This document shows positions 17,226 to 24,161 of a stretch of 49,197 nucleotides of DNA, in pieces. Every line of letters starts with the position of its first letter. The first letter of the stretch is position 1. Location: assembly GCA_964468725.1 (NCBI GenBank), contig CAYXVU010000012.1, positions 1-49,197 of the forward strand, in the 5' to 3' direction. The translations under genes were made by a program, and so were the position numbers. The notes under the pieces were generated by a model that saw nothing but the letters and a program-made list of their open reading frames with translations, was not told the origin of the DNA and made no database searches. This DNA comes from CAYXVU01 sp964468725 (GTDB lineage Bacteria; Acidobacteriota; Blastocatellia; UBA7656).

Positions 17226-18371
17226 TCAATTCAAAAATTTCTCTTCATAGCCGAGGCTAACCTTTCGACGCTGGGTCGAGAGGCTGTTCGGGTTTGCGGC
17301 GCGGTTGGGGTTGCGGTGATTATCAATAGATTCGAACATTCCGCCATAGACGTGATGAATCACCCTGCCGCTGGCCAGAAAATCATGTGGGTATCCCAGT
17401 TTGATTCGGCTGACTTCATTCAGTTGTTGTATGTGACCTTCGGTTAGGGTAAAGCTGAGACAACCGAGATTCTCTTCCAATTGCTCGGCTCGTCGAATGC
17501 CGAGGATTGGAATAATGTTTTGATAGCGATGCCAGTTCAAGACCACCTGCGCGGGCGTCGCATCAATCTTAGCTGCCAGTTCGACGACAGCCTCCGCAAT
17601 GCTGATATTGCGCTCATTACGCTGAACAAAGGCCGCCGCTAGCGGGTCATCCAATCGTCGTTTCATCTGCGTGGCCTGGCCCAGTCCGGACAAATCGCGC
17701 CGAGTGTATTTTCCTGAAAGCCAGCCGCTGGCCAGCGGCGCCCAAGCTGTGACCCCTATATCTAAGGCTCGCGCCATCGGAATTAAGTCACGGTCGCCAC
17801 TGCGTTCGAGCAGATTGTATTCGATTTGCAGGCTGATAAAGGGTGTCCAGCCGCGTAGCTCAGCCAGCGTGTTCGCCTGAGCAACGACCCAAGCGGGCGC
17901 GTTCGAAATCCCCACGTAGAGCACTTTTCCTTGTCGCACAAGATCATCAAGTCCGCGCATGACCTCCTCAACAGGCGATAAGAAGTCCCACGAATGAACC
18001 GATAGCAGATCAATATAATCGGTCTTCAGGTGCTTGAGGCTTGTCTCGACCGAGGCCATCATGTTCTTTCGGTGATTGCCCGCTGCGTTAGCATCTTTGG
18101 GGAGGTTGCTGCCGCTGAAACGCCCTGTGTACTTGGTGCTGATGACTAAACGTTGGCGATCCGCGCGCATAAACTCGCCTAAGCACTCTTCGCAATTGCC
18201 ATACGAATTGGCCGTGTCAATGAAGTTGCCGCCCGCCGCGACAAATTGGTCATAAATCTTCTGGCTTTCGCTTTTTGGCGCACCCCAGCTCAACCCCTCC
18301 ATGAAGGTCATCGTCCCAAGACAAAGTTCCGAAACTCGAAGCCCGCTCTTTCCTAGTAACTTGTATCTCAT
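17226..18371 (-). CDS. Aldo-keto reductase
   Basis: 381 aa starting at ATG 18371, seven bases after GGGAGG; the frame extends further upstream without support. (beta/alpha)8 NADPH-dependent oxidoreductase with the tetrad visible: Asp and Tyr in DTANSYGNCEECLG, Lys in VISTKYTG, His in LLSVHSWDFL. The start RYKLLGKSGLRVSELCLGTMTF and late IIPILGIRRAEQLEENLG (cofactor) are typical of the AKR subfamily related to YajO/Tas-like enzymes. It reduces aldehydes or ketones to alcohols. A dense set of hairpins lies just upstream (18465-18722). Possibly a ketoreductase for a polyketide intermediate; it could equally be a general detoxification enzyme. Confidence 0.93.
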   Translation of the reverse strand: MRYKLLGKSGLRVSELCLGTMTFMEGLSWGAPKSESQKIYDQFVAAGGNFIDTANSYGNCEECLGEFMRADRQRLVISTKYTGRFSGSNLPKDANAAGNHRKNMMASVETSLKHLKTDYIDLLSVHSWDFLSPVEEVMRGLDDLVRQGKVLYVGISNAPAWVVAQANTLAELRGWTPFISLQIEYNLLERSGDRDLIPMARALDIGVTAWAPLASGWLSGKYTRRDLSGLGQATQMKRRLDDPLAAAFVQRNERNISIAEAVVELAAKIDATPAQVVLNWHRYQNIIPILGIRRAEQLEENLGCLSFTLTEGHIQQLNEVSRIKLGYPHDFLASGRVIHHVYGGMFESIDNHRNPNRAANPNSLSTQRRKVSLGYEEKFLN

Positions 18372-18464
18372 GAAATCCCTCCCGCTAGCGTTTGACCAGA
18401 TGCGCCAACGCCATACGGCAGGCGCATTTTGCGGGGCGATTCCTCGCCCGCTTTTTGGTAGACA

Positions 18465-18530
18465 CCGAAGGGGTGAAGGCCAGAACCGATGATCGCCCTC
18501 ATCGTCAGGGTTCTGGCCGAACCCCTTCGG
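18465..18530. repeat. Long imperfect hairpin
   Basis: Arms CCGAAGGGGT...GGCCAGAACC pair with their complement across a short loop, giving about 20 paired bases interrupted by a small internal bulge. It lies about 95 bp upstream of the aldo-keto reductase start, within its probable leader. It may act as a terminator for the gene upstream or a leader structure. Confidence 0.65.
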
Positions 18531-18569
18531 CGGGTTGAGGCTTGTCAACCCTACAATCGTTTTAGTCTT

Positions 18570-18594
18570 CGCCCGACAGCCCGACTATCGGGCG
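18570..18594. repeat. Short hairpin CGCCCGA/TCGGGCG
   Basis: Seven-base perfect arms separated by 11 bases. It is part of the hairpin cluster between two minus-strand genes. Confidence 0.5.
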
Positions 18595-18687
18595 AAACCG
18601 GCCAGGGGGCTGAGTAACTCAATGATCTCTAACAGCGGGCTGGATGCAGCAAAATCAGGCATGGCCTTGCCCCCCGGCTTGAGCCGG

Positions 18688-18722
18688 GGCGGCCTGTTGC
18701 CCATTTCCAGCAACAGGCCGCC
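18688..18722 (-). terminator. Hairpin terminator after DUF3052 gene
   Basis: Perfect 13-bp arms GGCGGCCTGTTGC/GCAACAGGCCGCC with a 9-base loop, 11 bp beyond the TGA of the minus-strand gene. There is no T run, so it would be Rho-independent only in the loose sense. The position right behind the stop supports a terminator or mRNA-stability role. Confidence 0.6.
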
Positions 18723-18733
18723 CTCTCGGTCGG

Positions 18734-19132
18734 TCATTTTCCTATCTTCTCCGCTGGCCTGAAGCGCATGGCTGACCACACCTCATCAACGGATATGAGA
18801 GAGACGCCGAGAAATCCCGATTCTTTAACCAAATCCCAAATGATGTCCCGATTCAGGTCGCTTTTCTTCTTTGAGCTGCCCTTGGGATAACAGATCCACA
18901 ACAGGCCGTCGTGCTTTACCGAGTTGAAAGCCTTTTGGGCATAGCGATTCAGTTCTCCGCTATCTTTTACAAAGAGTTGAACGAAATCAAACGTGCCCGT
19001 CGCTTTTTGTGTCACCTTGGTTCCTTCGGGAAGCGTTCCCAAAGAGTCAATGTAGCCCGGCGGAGCATTGAGAATTGCGATGCGTTGATCGGGCTTGATT
19101 TGTAGCTTTTTAACCAGTTGACTGTGTGCCAT
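18734..19132 (-). CDS. DUF3052 family protein
   Basis: 132 aa with AAGGA upstream of the ATG. The sequence matches the DUF3052 pattern: an N-terminal strand KPDQRIAILNAPPGY, a middle strand FDFVQLFVKDSGEL, LLWICYPKGSSKKKSDLNRD, and a C-terminal GFLGVSLISVDEVWSAMRFRP. The family is uncharacterised; its layout resembles a small degenerate Rossmann or methyltransferase-like sheet. It is cytoplasmic. These proteins are common in bacteria away from natural-product clusters, so it may be a bystander. It is the first gene of a minus-strand block and is followed by the hairpin at 18688-18722. Confidence 0.85.
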   Translation of the reverse strand: MAHSQLVKKLQIKPDQRIAILNAPPGYIDSLGTLPEGTKVTQKATGTFDFVQLFVKDSGELNRYAQKAFNSVKHDGLLWICYPKGSSKKKSDLNRDIIWDLVKESGFLGVSLISVDEVWSAMRFRPAEKIGK

Positions 19133-19364
19133 TCTCTCATCCTTCCTTTTGAGTTATTCAGCGGTTGCCATCTCTACAGGCCGCCGGAAGAGAATGCAGA
19201 AGGTGAAGGACGACTGCCTTCCGGCTAGCTCTTTGTGATAGATATGACTATAGCCAACTAGTTACGAACCGGGCAACGGAAAGCTCCGCGAAGAGGCAAG
19301 AAAATGCCGGTATCTGTGCGGTCGGGTTTGACCCGTTTCGGCGGCGTGCCGTTCGCCCCGTCGC

Positions 19365-19805
19365 TTATGCAGACGGGGCTGCAAAAGGTTTGTTGATCCT
19401 CGGCTCTTCAATTTTTGTGATAGTTTGCGAAAAGAGTCTTAACTTGTTGCCGGACTCGTTCAGGTAGAGAGCCGTACAAATATAGCCCCCGACTGCCTGG
19501 CCTGCATCACGCTTCGACTCGGCTTGACCTGCCGCCCCGAGTTTGCAAACTTCGCGGATTGTTCCCCCTATCGCCTGAAACTTGACGCGGAGAAAGGGGG
19601 AGGAAAAGTATTTTCCATAGCTTTCCCCGGATTGCAGGATACCCTCCAACCATCCCGGCTTGTCGAATACCTCTCCGCGTTCATCCACTAGATAGAAACC
19701 TTCGTGTAAAAGCTCCTCTAGTGCCGTACGGTCTTTTTTCTTCAGGGCATCAGAGAGAATTTTCTTAAATTGCTTTAGCTGTTGGTCGAAGTCTAATTCG
19801 CTCAT
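19365..19805 (-). CDS. NTF2-like protein (DUF4440/SnoaL type) 1
   Basis: 146 aa from ATG 19805, seven bases after GGAGG. Alpha+beta cone fold: helices about 4-50 (FDQQLKQFKKILSDALKKKDRTALEELLHEGFYLVD) and strands about 50-140 (FLRVKFQAIGGTIREVCKL, YICTALYLNESGNKLRLFSQTITKI). Proteins of this fold act as isomerases, dehydratases, aldol cyclases (SnoaL) or binding proteins. It differs from the three tandem homologues at 21.6-23.6 kb in its C-terminal half. It lies 38 bp downstream of the beta-helix gene on the same strand. No catalytic acid pair can be assigned with confidence. Confidence 0.8.
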   Translation of the reverse strand: MSELDFDQQLKQFKKILSDALKKKDRTALEELLHEGFYLVDERGEVFDKPGWLEGILQSGESYGKYFSSPFLRVKFQAIGGTIREVCKLGAAGQAESKRDAGQAVGGYICTALYLNESGNKLRLFSQTITKIEEPRINKPFAAPSA

Positions 19806-19843
19806 CTGTGATCCTCCGGGGGTCATTCTCTTCTGCCTGGCAA

Positions 19844-21403
19844 CTAGACAGAGGAAGAAGAAGCTTGAAAGGCGCCAATATCGCAACGAAGTGCGCCGCT
19901 TGCAGGCGCGCCTTTCGCCCTTGGCGCGCCGCGCTGGTCGGTTTCGACGAACGCGCTTGCTGCGTCCAAGCAAGTGCCCGATTGAAGGGCAGGACTGCCC
20001 GACATCAGCGCAATGGTCATGGTCGGCCCGCCATTGTCATGCAGGAATTGAGGGTCGAGCAACGGGTCTTGATTGAGCCGGTCGGCTTTCGGGCTTGTCG
20101 GCTCCGTAATCCATCCCCCATCTTCGGCGGCCTCGCCAATCAGATTGTTTCCCAGGCTGATGACGCTGCCGAAGATATCCGCAATGGCGCCGCGGTTCTT
20201 TGCTACGATGGTGTTGGTTAGCGTCTGTTCGCCTTGACTGAAGATGCCGCCGCCCGGCCCGCCTGTCGTTGCGTTGTTGGCAATCGTGGAGTGGCTCGCC
20301 ACGACCCGCCCGGCATTGAAGATGGCACCGCCGCTCGGAGCGATGTTTTCGGCCATCGTGCAATTGCGCAACTCCAGAGTCCCCGAATTATTGTAGACGC
20401 CGCCTCCAACCCCCCGTGCCGCGGTGTTTTGGGCAATCGTTGACTGATCGGCGGTCAAGCTGCTGGCATTCACTGCGCCGCCGCCATCAAGGTCTGCCGA
20501 GTTGCCCGCCACAGTAGATTGATTCAAGGTCAGCACCCCTGGAAGAAAATTGAAGAGGCCGCCTCCCAGAAATCCTGCGAAATTCTCTGTCACGCTCGAT
20601 TGATGTAGGGTTAGACGGCCTGCGTTAAAGAGACCGCCGCCATTCAAACCGACACGGTTGCCTTCCAAGACGACCCGCTCGAGGAGGAGGACAGCGGAGT
20701 GGAAGTTGAAGATACCGCCGCCCAAGAACTCTGATGAATTCTCTCGGATGATGCACTCTTTAAGGGTGAGCGTGCCGGCATTGAAGAGGCCGCCACCGAA
20801 AAATTCGCTACCGTCGCTGATGGCGATCCCTTCTATGGTAACGTGGGAACCCGCATTGATAGAGAAGATTCGAAAATCCGGCACCGCCGGTTGGCGGCTG
20901 CGCCGGATGGCCAACTTCGCCGCCCCAGGCCCTTCTATGGTCAAGCGACTCGTAATGTCTGGAAGCGCCGTTCGCAAGATGATTTCACCTTCGACGCCCG
21001 GAGCGAACTGAATTCTGCCATCTCTGACCGTATTGGCAGCAATCAGGGCGTGCCGCAACGACCCGCGTCCGCTGTCCTGAGTGTTGGTCACCAGCAAGAG
21101 GGAAGCGGCGGTTTTGCGCGGACGGCTACGGCTAGCGGACGCTGGACTGCGGCTTGCAGGCGGTTGGGTTGCCAAGAGGCCCTCTTTCGAGGTTTTGCTT
21201 GTAGACGACTGCTTGGCCAAATGTTTGAGTTGTTGTCCTGCGCGCGAATCGCTCATGCGCCTTGCCTTTCTCTTTTCGGTAAGGGAGGGCGATCCCCCAC
21301 TCGATATTGCCGCCCGATTTTCGCTGGCCTCTATATGAGCGGCACCCCAAGATTCGGAGTCAAGCACAGGATTCTTTGGGGAATCGGCAACCTCGTTTGC
21401 CAT
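19844..21403 (-). CDS. Right-handed parallel beta-helix protein with choice-of-anchor-Q-like end
   Basis: 519 aa from ATG 21403; a second candidate start at 21256 (MSDSRAGQQ) would give 470 aa, and neither has a strong ribosome binding site. The N-terminal 95 residues are Ser/Arg-rich and disordered. From about 100 there is a CSLREAI-type opening (LLLVTNTQDSGRGSLRHALIAAN), then about ten beta-helix coils with GGGLFNAG/GGGIFNF motifs, as in polymorphic outer membrane repeats. The C-terminus has the NGGPTMTIALMSGSPALQSG ... DQRGAPR ... CDIGAF pattern typical of surface proteins of the choice-of-anchor Q group. No standard signal peptide is visible, which is odd for a presumed exported protein; the real start may be mis-set. 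It may be a surface adhesin or repeat protein unrelated to the pathway, or a carbohydrate-binding module. Confidence 0.82.
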   Translation of the reverse strand: MANEVADSPKNPVLDSESWGAAHIEASENRAAISSGGSPSLTEKRKARRMSDSRAGQQLKHLAKQSSTSKTSKEGLLATQPPASRSPASASRSRPRKTAASLLLVTNTQDSGRGSLRHALIAANTVRDGRIQFAPGVEGEIILRTALPDITSRLTIEGPGAAKLAIRRSRQPAVPDFRIFSINAGSHVTIEGIAISDGSEFFGGGLFNAGTLTLKECIIRENSSEFLGGGIFNFHSAVLLLERVVLEGNRVGLNGGGLFNAGRLTLHQSSVTENFAGFLGGGLFNFLPGVLTLNQSTVAGNSADLDGGGAVNASSLTADQSTIAQNTAARGVGGGVYNNSGTLELRNCTMAENIAPSGGAIFNAGRVVASHSTIANNATTGGPGGGIFSQGEQTLTNTIVAKNRGAIADIFGSVISLGNNLIGEAAEDGGWITEPTSPKADRLNQDPLLDPQFLHDNGGPTMTIALMSGSPALQSGTCLDAASAFVETDQRGAPRAKGAPASGALRCDIGAFQASSSSV

Positions 21404-21509
21404 CTTGGTCTGCCGTCTCTACAGTACCCCCGAGTGCCGGGTGAGCATCGGGGTTACCAGAGCGGTAGCTTTTCGAGTGTCGGCTGCAGGCCGCTTTTTC
21501 TTCGCCCTC
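21327..21509. repeat. Diverged intergenic repeat, copy A
   Basis: Two short blocks here, GCCTCTATATGAGCGGCACC (21327-21346) and about 69 bp at 21441-21509 containing GTAGCTTTTCGAG, recur in the same order at 29856-29875 and 29881-29950. The first block differs at one base of twenty; the second is roughly three quarters identical. In copy A the blocks are about 95 bp apart, in copy B 5 bp. Copy A overlaps the 5' end of the beta-helix frame. Confidence 0.6.
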
Positions 21510-21566
21510 TCCAGCGCAGAAGGCTTAGGGAGATCGGCAACCCCCTTATCTGAGTGTGCTATCGAG

Positions 21567-22019
21567 CTAGTCACCTTGGGCTTCGAGGGCAGCAATCACG
21601 TCCTTCTTTGAGACGGACGCCACATCATTACGGGTGATGGTATTGCCCAGCAATACCCAGCCGTTCGGCCCTTTCACATAGGTTGCCGTGTTGATATACC
21701 TGCCGGTTCGGTCATCGCCGATCAAGTCACCGATCAGGTCCACATCAGCAACTTCGGTCACCGTATTCCCATCCGCACTGATGGCGATATGCCGCTCGAC
21801 CCGACGAAAGTTATGGTTGAGGAAATTGGTTGAAGCGTGAATGACGTTGTCGATCAATTGTTCGCGCTCAATAATCTCCCCTTCTGAAGTGACGATGGCA
21901 TATTCGCCGTGAAGAATTCCTTCCAGTTCTTCACGAACCTTCGACTTTGCGGCCATTTGAAACCTGGCCTTTAATTCCTGTAAGTCGGGCTCCAGATCCT
22001 CGTTGGTAAGCGTTGCCAT
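21567..22019 (-). CDS. NTF2-like protein 2 (tandem family)
   Basis: 150 aa, GGAGG before the ATG. Helical N-terminus (LQELKARFQMAAKSKVREELEGILHGEYAIV) and a curved sheet ending in the shared block ADGNTVTEVADVDLIG ... TGRYINTATYVKGPNGW. That block is nearly repeated in the proteins at 22707-23099 and 23125-23601, showing recent duplication. The C-terminus carries an extra helix (VSKKDVIAALEAQGD). Likely a small cytoplasmic cyclase, isomerase or ligand-binding protein; the substrate is unknown. No signal peptide. Confidence 0.85.
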   Translation of the reverse strand: MATLTNEDLEPDLQELKARFQMAAKSKVREELEGILHGEYAIVTSEGEIIEREQLIDNVIHASTNFLNHNFRRVERHIAISADGNTVTEVADVDLIGDLIGDDRTGRYINTATYVKGPNGWVLLGNTITRNDVASVSKKDVIAALEAQGD

Positions 22020-22166
22020 ACAGTTCCTCCAAAAAAGATGCCGGTCTAAGGAAGATTCCGAATCCCGGCCATAGCATCTGATTGTGCCCGACGCCGGATG
22101 ATGAGCTGAGGAACGGACTCGAATCGGACACCAAGAACGAGGCGATTGTTTACGCGCTCGATCCGC

Positions 22167-22694
22167 TTATGCCACACGATCTGAGAGCTTGATCATATGA
22201 ATGGCAACAACCTGCCAGATAGTATTACGCTTAACGAAGAAGTGAACCAAATTGTATGTTCCGGTTATGCTTCTGCCCTCCACATCGAGGCCAGTTGCTG
22301 TCATCTTGACCGGCATGATGGCTGTATCCAACGAGACAATATGAACGGAGGCCTCACCCATCACGACGTTGTTAAGCAGCCCCTTATTGCCCATCTCGCT
22401 GCTATAAGCGATGATCTGCTCCCTATTTCGCACCTGGCCGTCGAAATCAATGAAGATCGCTTCATCGGCAACCAGGCTCTCTAGCTGCGTGGTGTTGGCC
22501 AGCGCAGCGGCTTCGTTGAAGCCGCTGCAAGAGGCTTCGACTTGGGCAATCAGTTTCAGCTTCTTCTTCTGTGGAATGACGAGGCCTTCGCTGACGAACA
22601 CAGGCAAGGCCAAAGCCGCGCCGGCGCTGGCCATGAAGTTCCGTCGGGAAACCTCGCTTGGCTGACTCTCTTTCGATGCTTTTGTGCTTGACAT
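22167..22694 (-). CDS. Tat-exported NTF2-like protein 3
   Basis: 175 aa. Two close ATGs exist; AAAGGAG abuts the first (22700), so the second (22694), six bases further, is the better start. Twin-arginine signal: SRRNFMASAGAALALPVFVS (about residues 16-35), so a folded protein is exported. The mature part (45-175) has an NTF2-like core: LANTTQLESLVADEAIFIDFDGQVRNREQIIAYSSEMG and VHIVSLDTAIMPVKMTATG. It is closely similar in plan to the protein at 45739-46317 (IDFDGQVRNREQIIAYSSEM against LDFDGKVRNKKEMLAYNSEM). An exported ligand-binding or processing protein could bind the finished metabolite outside the cytoplasm (inference). Confidence 0.87.
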   Translation of the reverse strand: MSSTKASKESQPSEVSRRNFMASAGAALALPVFVSEGLVIPQKKKLKLIAQVEASCSGFNEAAALANTTQLESLVADEAIFIDFDGQVRNREQIIAYSSEMGNKGLLNNVVMGEASVHIVSLDTAIMPVKMTATGLDVEGRSITGTYNLVHFFVKRNTIWQVVAIHMIKLSDRVA

Positions 22695-22706
22695 GGACAT
22701 CTCCTT

Positions 22707-23099
22707 TCATTCTTTTACTGTTGGCCGCAACGTGTTGCCCATCATTTGCCACCCGTTCGGTCCTTTTACATAGGTTGCAGTGTCAATATACGTTCCCGTC
22801 CGATCTTCCCCTTTGAGAGTCCCGACCATATCAACGTAAGCCACTTCGGTTACCGTGTCTCCGTCTATGCTGATCGAGACTTTGCGTTCAGATCGCTGGA
22901 AATTATCGGTAAATTGCGAGTTCGGGTGCGTGATGCTATAGAGGCAGTGTTCCTTGTCAACAATCTGCCCTTCCGGGTCAATGAAGGCAAAGTTTTCATG
23001 GAGCATTTTTTCAAGAGCCGCGCGATCTTTCCGCACGGTCGCCTCATAAAACACCTTCTTGAACTGTTGCAACTCCTGTTCAATGATTTCCAAAGACAT
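22707..23099 (-). CDS. NTF2-like protein 4 (tandem family)
   Basis: 130 aa, GGAGG eight bases before the ATG. Helices LEIIEQELQQFKKVFYEATVRKDRAALEKMLHENFAFID followed by the duplicated block IDGDTVTEVAYVDMVGTLKG ... TGTYIDTATYVKGPNGWQ shared with the genes at 21567 and 23125. The length is that of a bare NTF2 domain. It sits 12 bp upstream of the Tat-exported member and 25 bp downstream of the zinc-ribbon member, forming an operon-like run. Function unknown; the fold allows isomerase, cyclase or carrier roles. Confidence 0.85.
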   Translation of the reverse strand: MSLEIIEQELQQFKKVFYEATVRKDRAALEKMLHENFAFIDPEGQIVDKEHCLYSITHPNSQFTDNFQRSERKVSISIDGDTVTEVAYVDMVGTLKGEDRTGTYIDTATYVKGPNGWQMMGNTLRPTVKE

Positions 23100-23124
23100 G
23101 GATCGTCCTCCTGGGGGTTCTCTC

Positions 23125-23601
23125 CTAGTGGGCTACCAACAATCCATCAACCCCCTCCCGACCGCAAACAGCGCATTTCTTGCGAACGGTCATTGACCCG
23201 CAGCAACCTGGGCAGGATTGCCCGCGTTGCCAGGTGTTGCTCATAAGCTGCCAGCCACCCGGCCCTCTCACATAGGTAGCCGTGTTGATGTAGAGGCCGG
23301 ATTTGTCCTCGCCTGCCAGTGTGCCAGCCATCTCGACATCGGCTACTTCGGTGACGGCTTTGCCATCGCTGCTGACGGCGCTCTCTTTCTCAACCCGGGT
23401 AAAGCCGTCGTGCAGATGGGTCAACGGATGGGTGAGAGCTTGCAGGATTTCATCCTTGTCCAAAACCTTGCCTTCGGGATCCAGAAAAATAAAGCCATCG
23501 TGAATCAACTCGCCGAGAATCGCCCGATCTTTCCGTCTGACAGCCTCGGCGAATTCTCTCTTGAATTGGGTTAGTTCTTGTTCTTTTGGTTGTGCGGACA
23601 T
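23125..23601 (-). CDS. NTF2-like protein 5 with C-terminal zinc-ribbon-like tail
   Basis: 158 aa, AAGGAG before the ATG. NTF2 domain at about 5-125 (QFKREFAEAVRRKDRAILGELIHDGFIFLD, then SDGKAVTEVADVEMAGTLAG and TGLYINTATYVR-like block with SGLYINTATYVRGPGGW), clearly a duplicate of its two neighbours. Unlike them it has a tail with CPGCC ... CAVCG (about 129-150), a spacing like a small zinc ribbon. The tail may serve protein interaction or may be an accidental extension. First gene of the 22.2-23.6 kb run. Confidence 0.85.
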   Translation of the reverse strand: MSAQPKEQELTQFKREFAEAVRRKDRAILGELIHDGFIFLDPEGKVLDKDEILQALTHPLTHLHDGFTRVEKESAVSSDGKAVTEVADVEMAGTLAGEDKSGLYINTATYVRGPGGWQLMSNTWQRGQSCPGCCGSMTVRKKCAVCGREGVDGLLVAH

Positions 23602-23729
23602 ATTCGATTCTCCTTTCCATTTTTCGCGCGCCGGAGAGCGTTTAGGGCAGTTCGTCGTATTTCTGGCTCTGGCCTTCGCCGCAGAGAACTTCTGCCAATA
23701 GCCTTGCCACCTATGCGGGCTCCATTGGC

Positions 23730-23750
23730 CGCCAGGTATTTCACCTGGCG
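23730..23750 (-). terminator. Hairpin after VOC gene
   Basis: CGCCAGGT and ACCTGGCG form perfect 8-bp arms around a 5-base loop, 5 bp past the stop of the minus-strand VOC gene. There is no T run on the minus strand. A likely transcript end or stability hairpin between the VOC gene and the NTF2-like run. Confidence 0.55.
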
Positions 23751-23755
23751 CCCGC

Positions 23756-24118
23756 TCAAGCTGTCAGGACGAAGGTGTTGCCATCGGAATCAACGAACTG
23801 AGCCATAACGCCTCCGGGTTGATCTGTCGGTTCTTGAGTAAAAGTCACGCCTTTCTTGCATAACTCTTCGTAGGTTGCGAAAAGGTCATCGCATCTCAAA
23901 ACCACTTGCGAGAAAGTGCCGATGCGATCTTCGAATCCAGGCGGCGTCCATAGCGCCAGAGAGGTGTCGCCCCCTGGCGGCGCTACCTCAATCCAGCGGG
24001 CATTGGGCCCCATCGGCTCGTTTGCACGGACTTCAAAGCCGAGTTTGTTGGTGAAAAAATCCAGAGCTTTCTCCTGATCCTTTACGCAAACTCCGACCAG
24101 TTTTACTCGCTTAATCAT
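23756..24118 (-). CDS. VOC superfamily protein 2
   Basis: 120 aa, GGAGGAGCT directly upstream of the ATG. Two VOC modules: KRVKLVGVCVKDQEKALDFF (2-21) and FSQVVLRCDDLFATYEELCK (about 69-88), ending VDSDGNTFVLTA. The sequence PMGPNARWIEVAPPGGDTSLALWTP is typical of glyoxalase-like members with Glu as metal ligand. It could be a lyase, isomerase or dioxygenase, or a binding-type resistance protein like bleomycin- or tiancimycin-binding proteins; context in an enediyne cluster favours the last, as inference. It follows the P450 gene by 43 bp on the same strand. Confidence 0.9.
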   Translation of the reverse strand: MIKRVKLVGVCVKDQEKALDFFTNKLGFEVRANEPMGPNARWIEVAPPGGDTSLALWTPPGFEDRIGTFSQVVLRCDDLFATYEELCKKGVTFTQEPTDQPGGVMAQFVDSDGNTFVLTA

Positions 24119-24161
24119 AGCTCCTCCAGGTTCTTCAGTCTGACTCGAACGGCACTCCGGT

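Larger units (their letters stand above)
18372..18733. other. Hairpin-rich intergenic region
   Basis: There is no gene in this 362-bp gap between the DUF3052 gene and the aldo-keto reductase gene (both minus strand). It holds three inverted repeats listed separately at 18465-18530, 18570-18594 and 18688-18722, plus a short CCCCGGCTTGAGCCGGGG hairpin at 18671-18688. They could end the upstream transcript and/or be remnants of REP-like elements. Confidence 0.7.

Noticed and set aside
20218..20780. Regularly repeated motifs suspected to be a CRISPR or DNA repeat array
   Set aside because: The periodicity comes from the GGG-FN coils of the beta-helix protein; the units are not identical and there are no spacers.
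20843..21553. Plus-strand open frame of 236 codons opposite the beta-helix gene
   Set aside because: Antisense to a clear repeat protein, no ribosome binding site and no recognisable fold.
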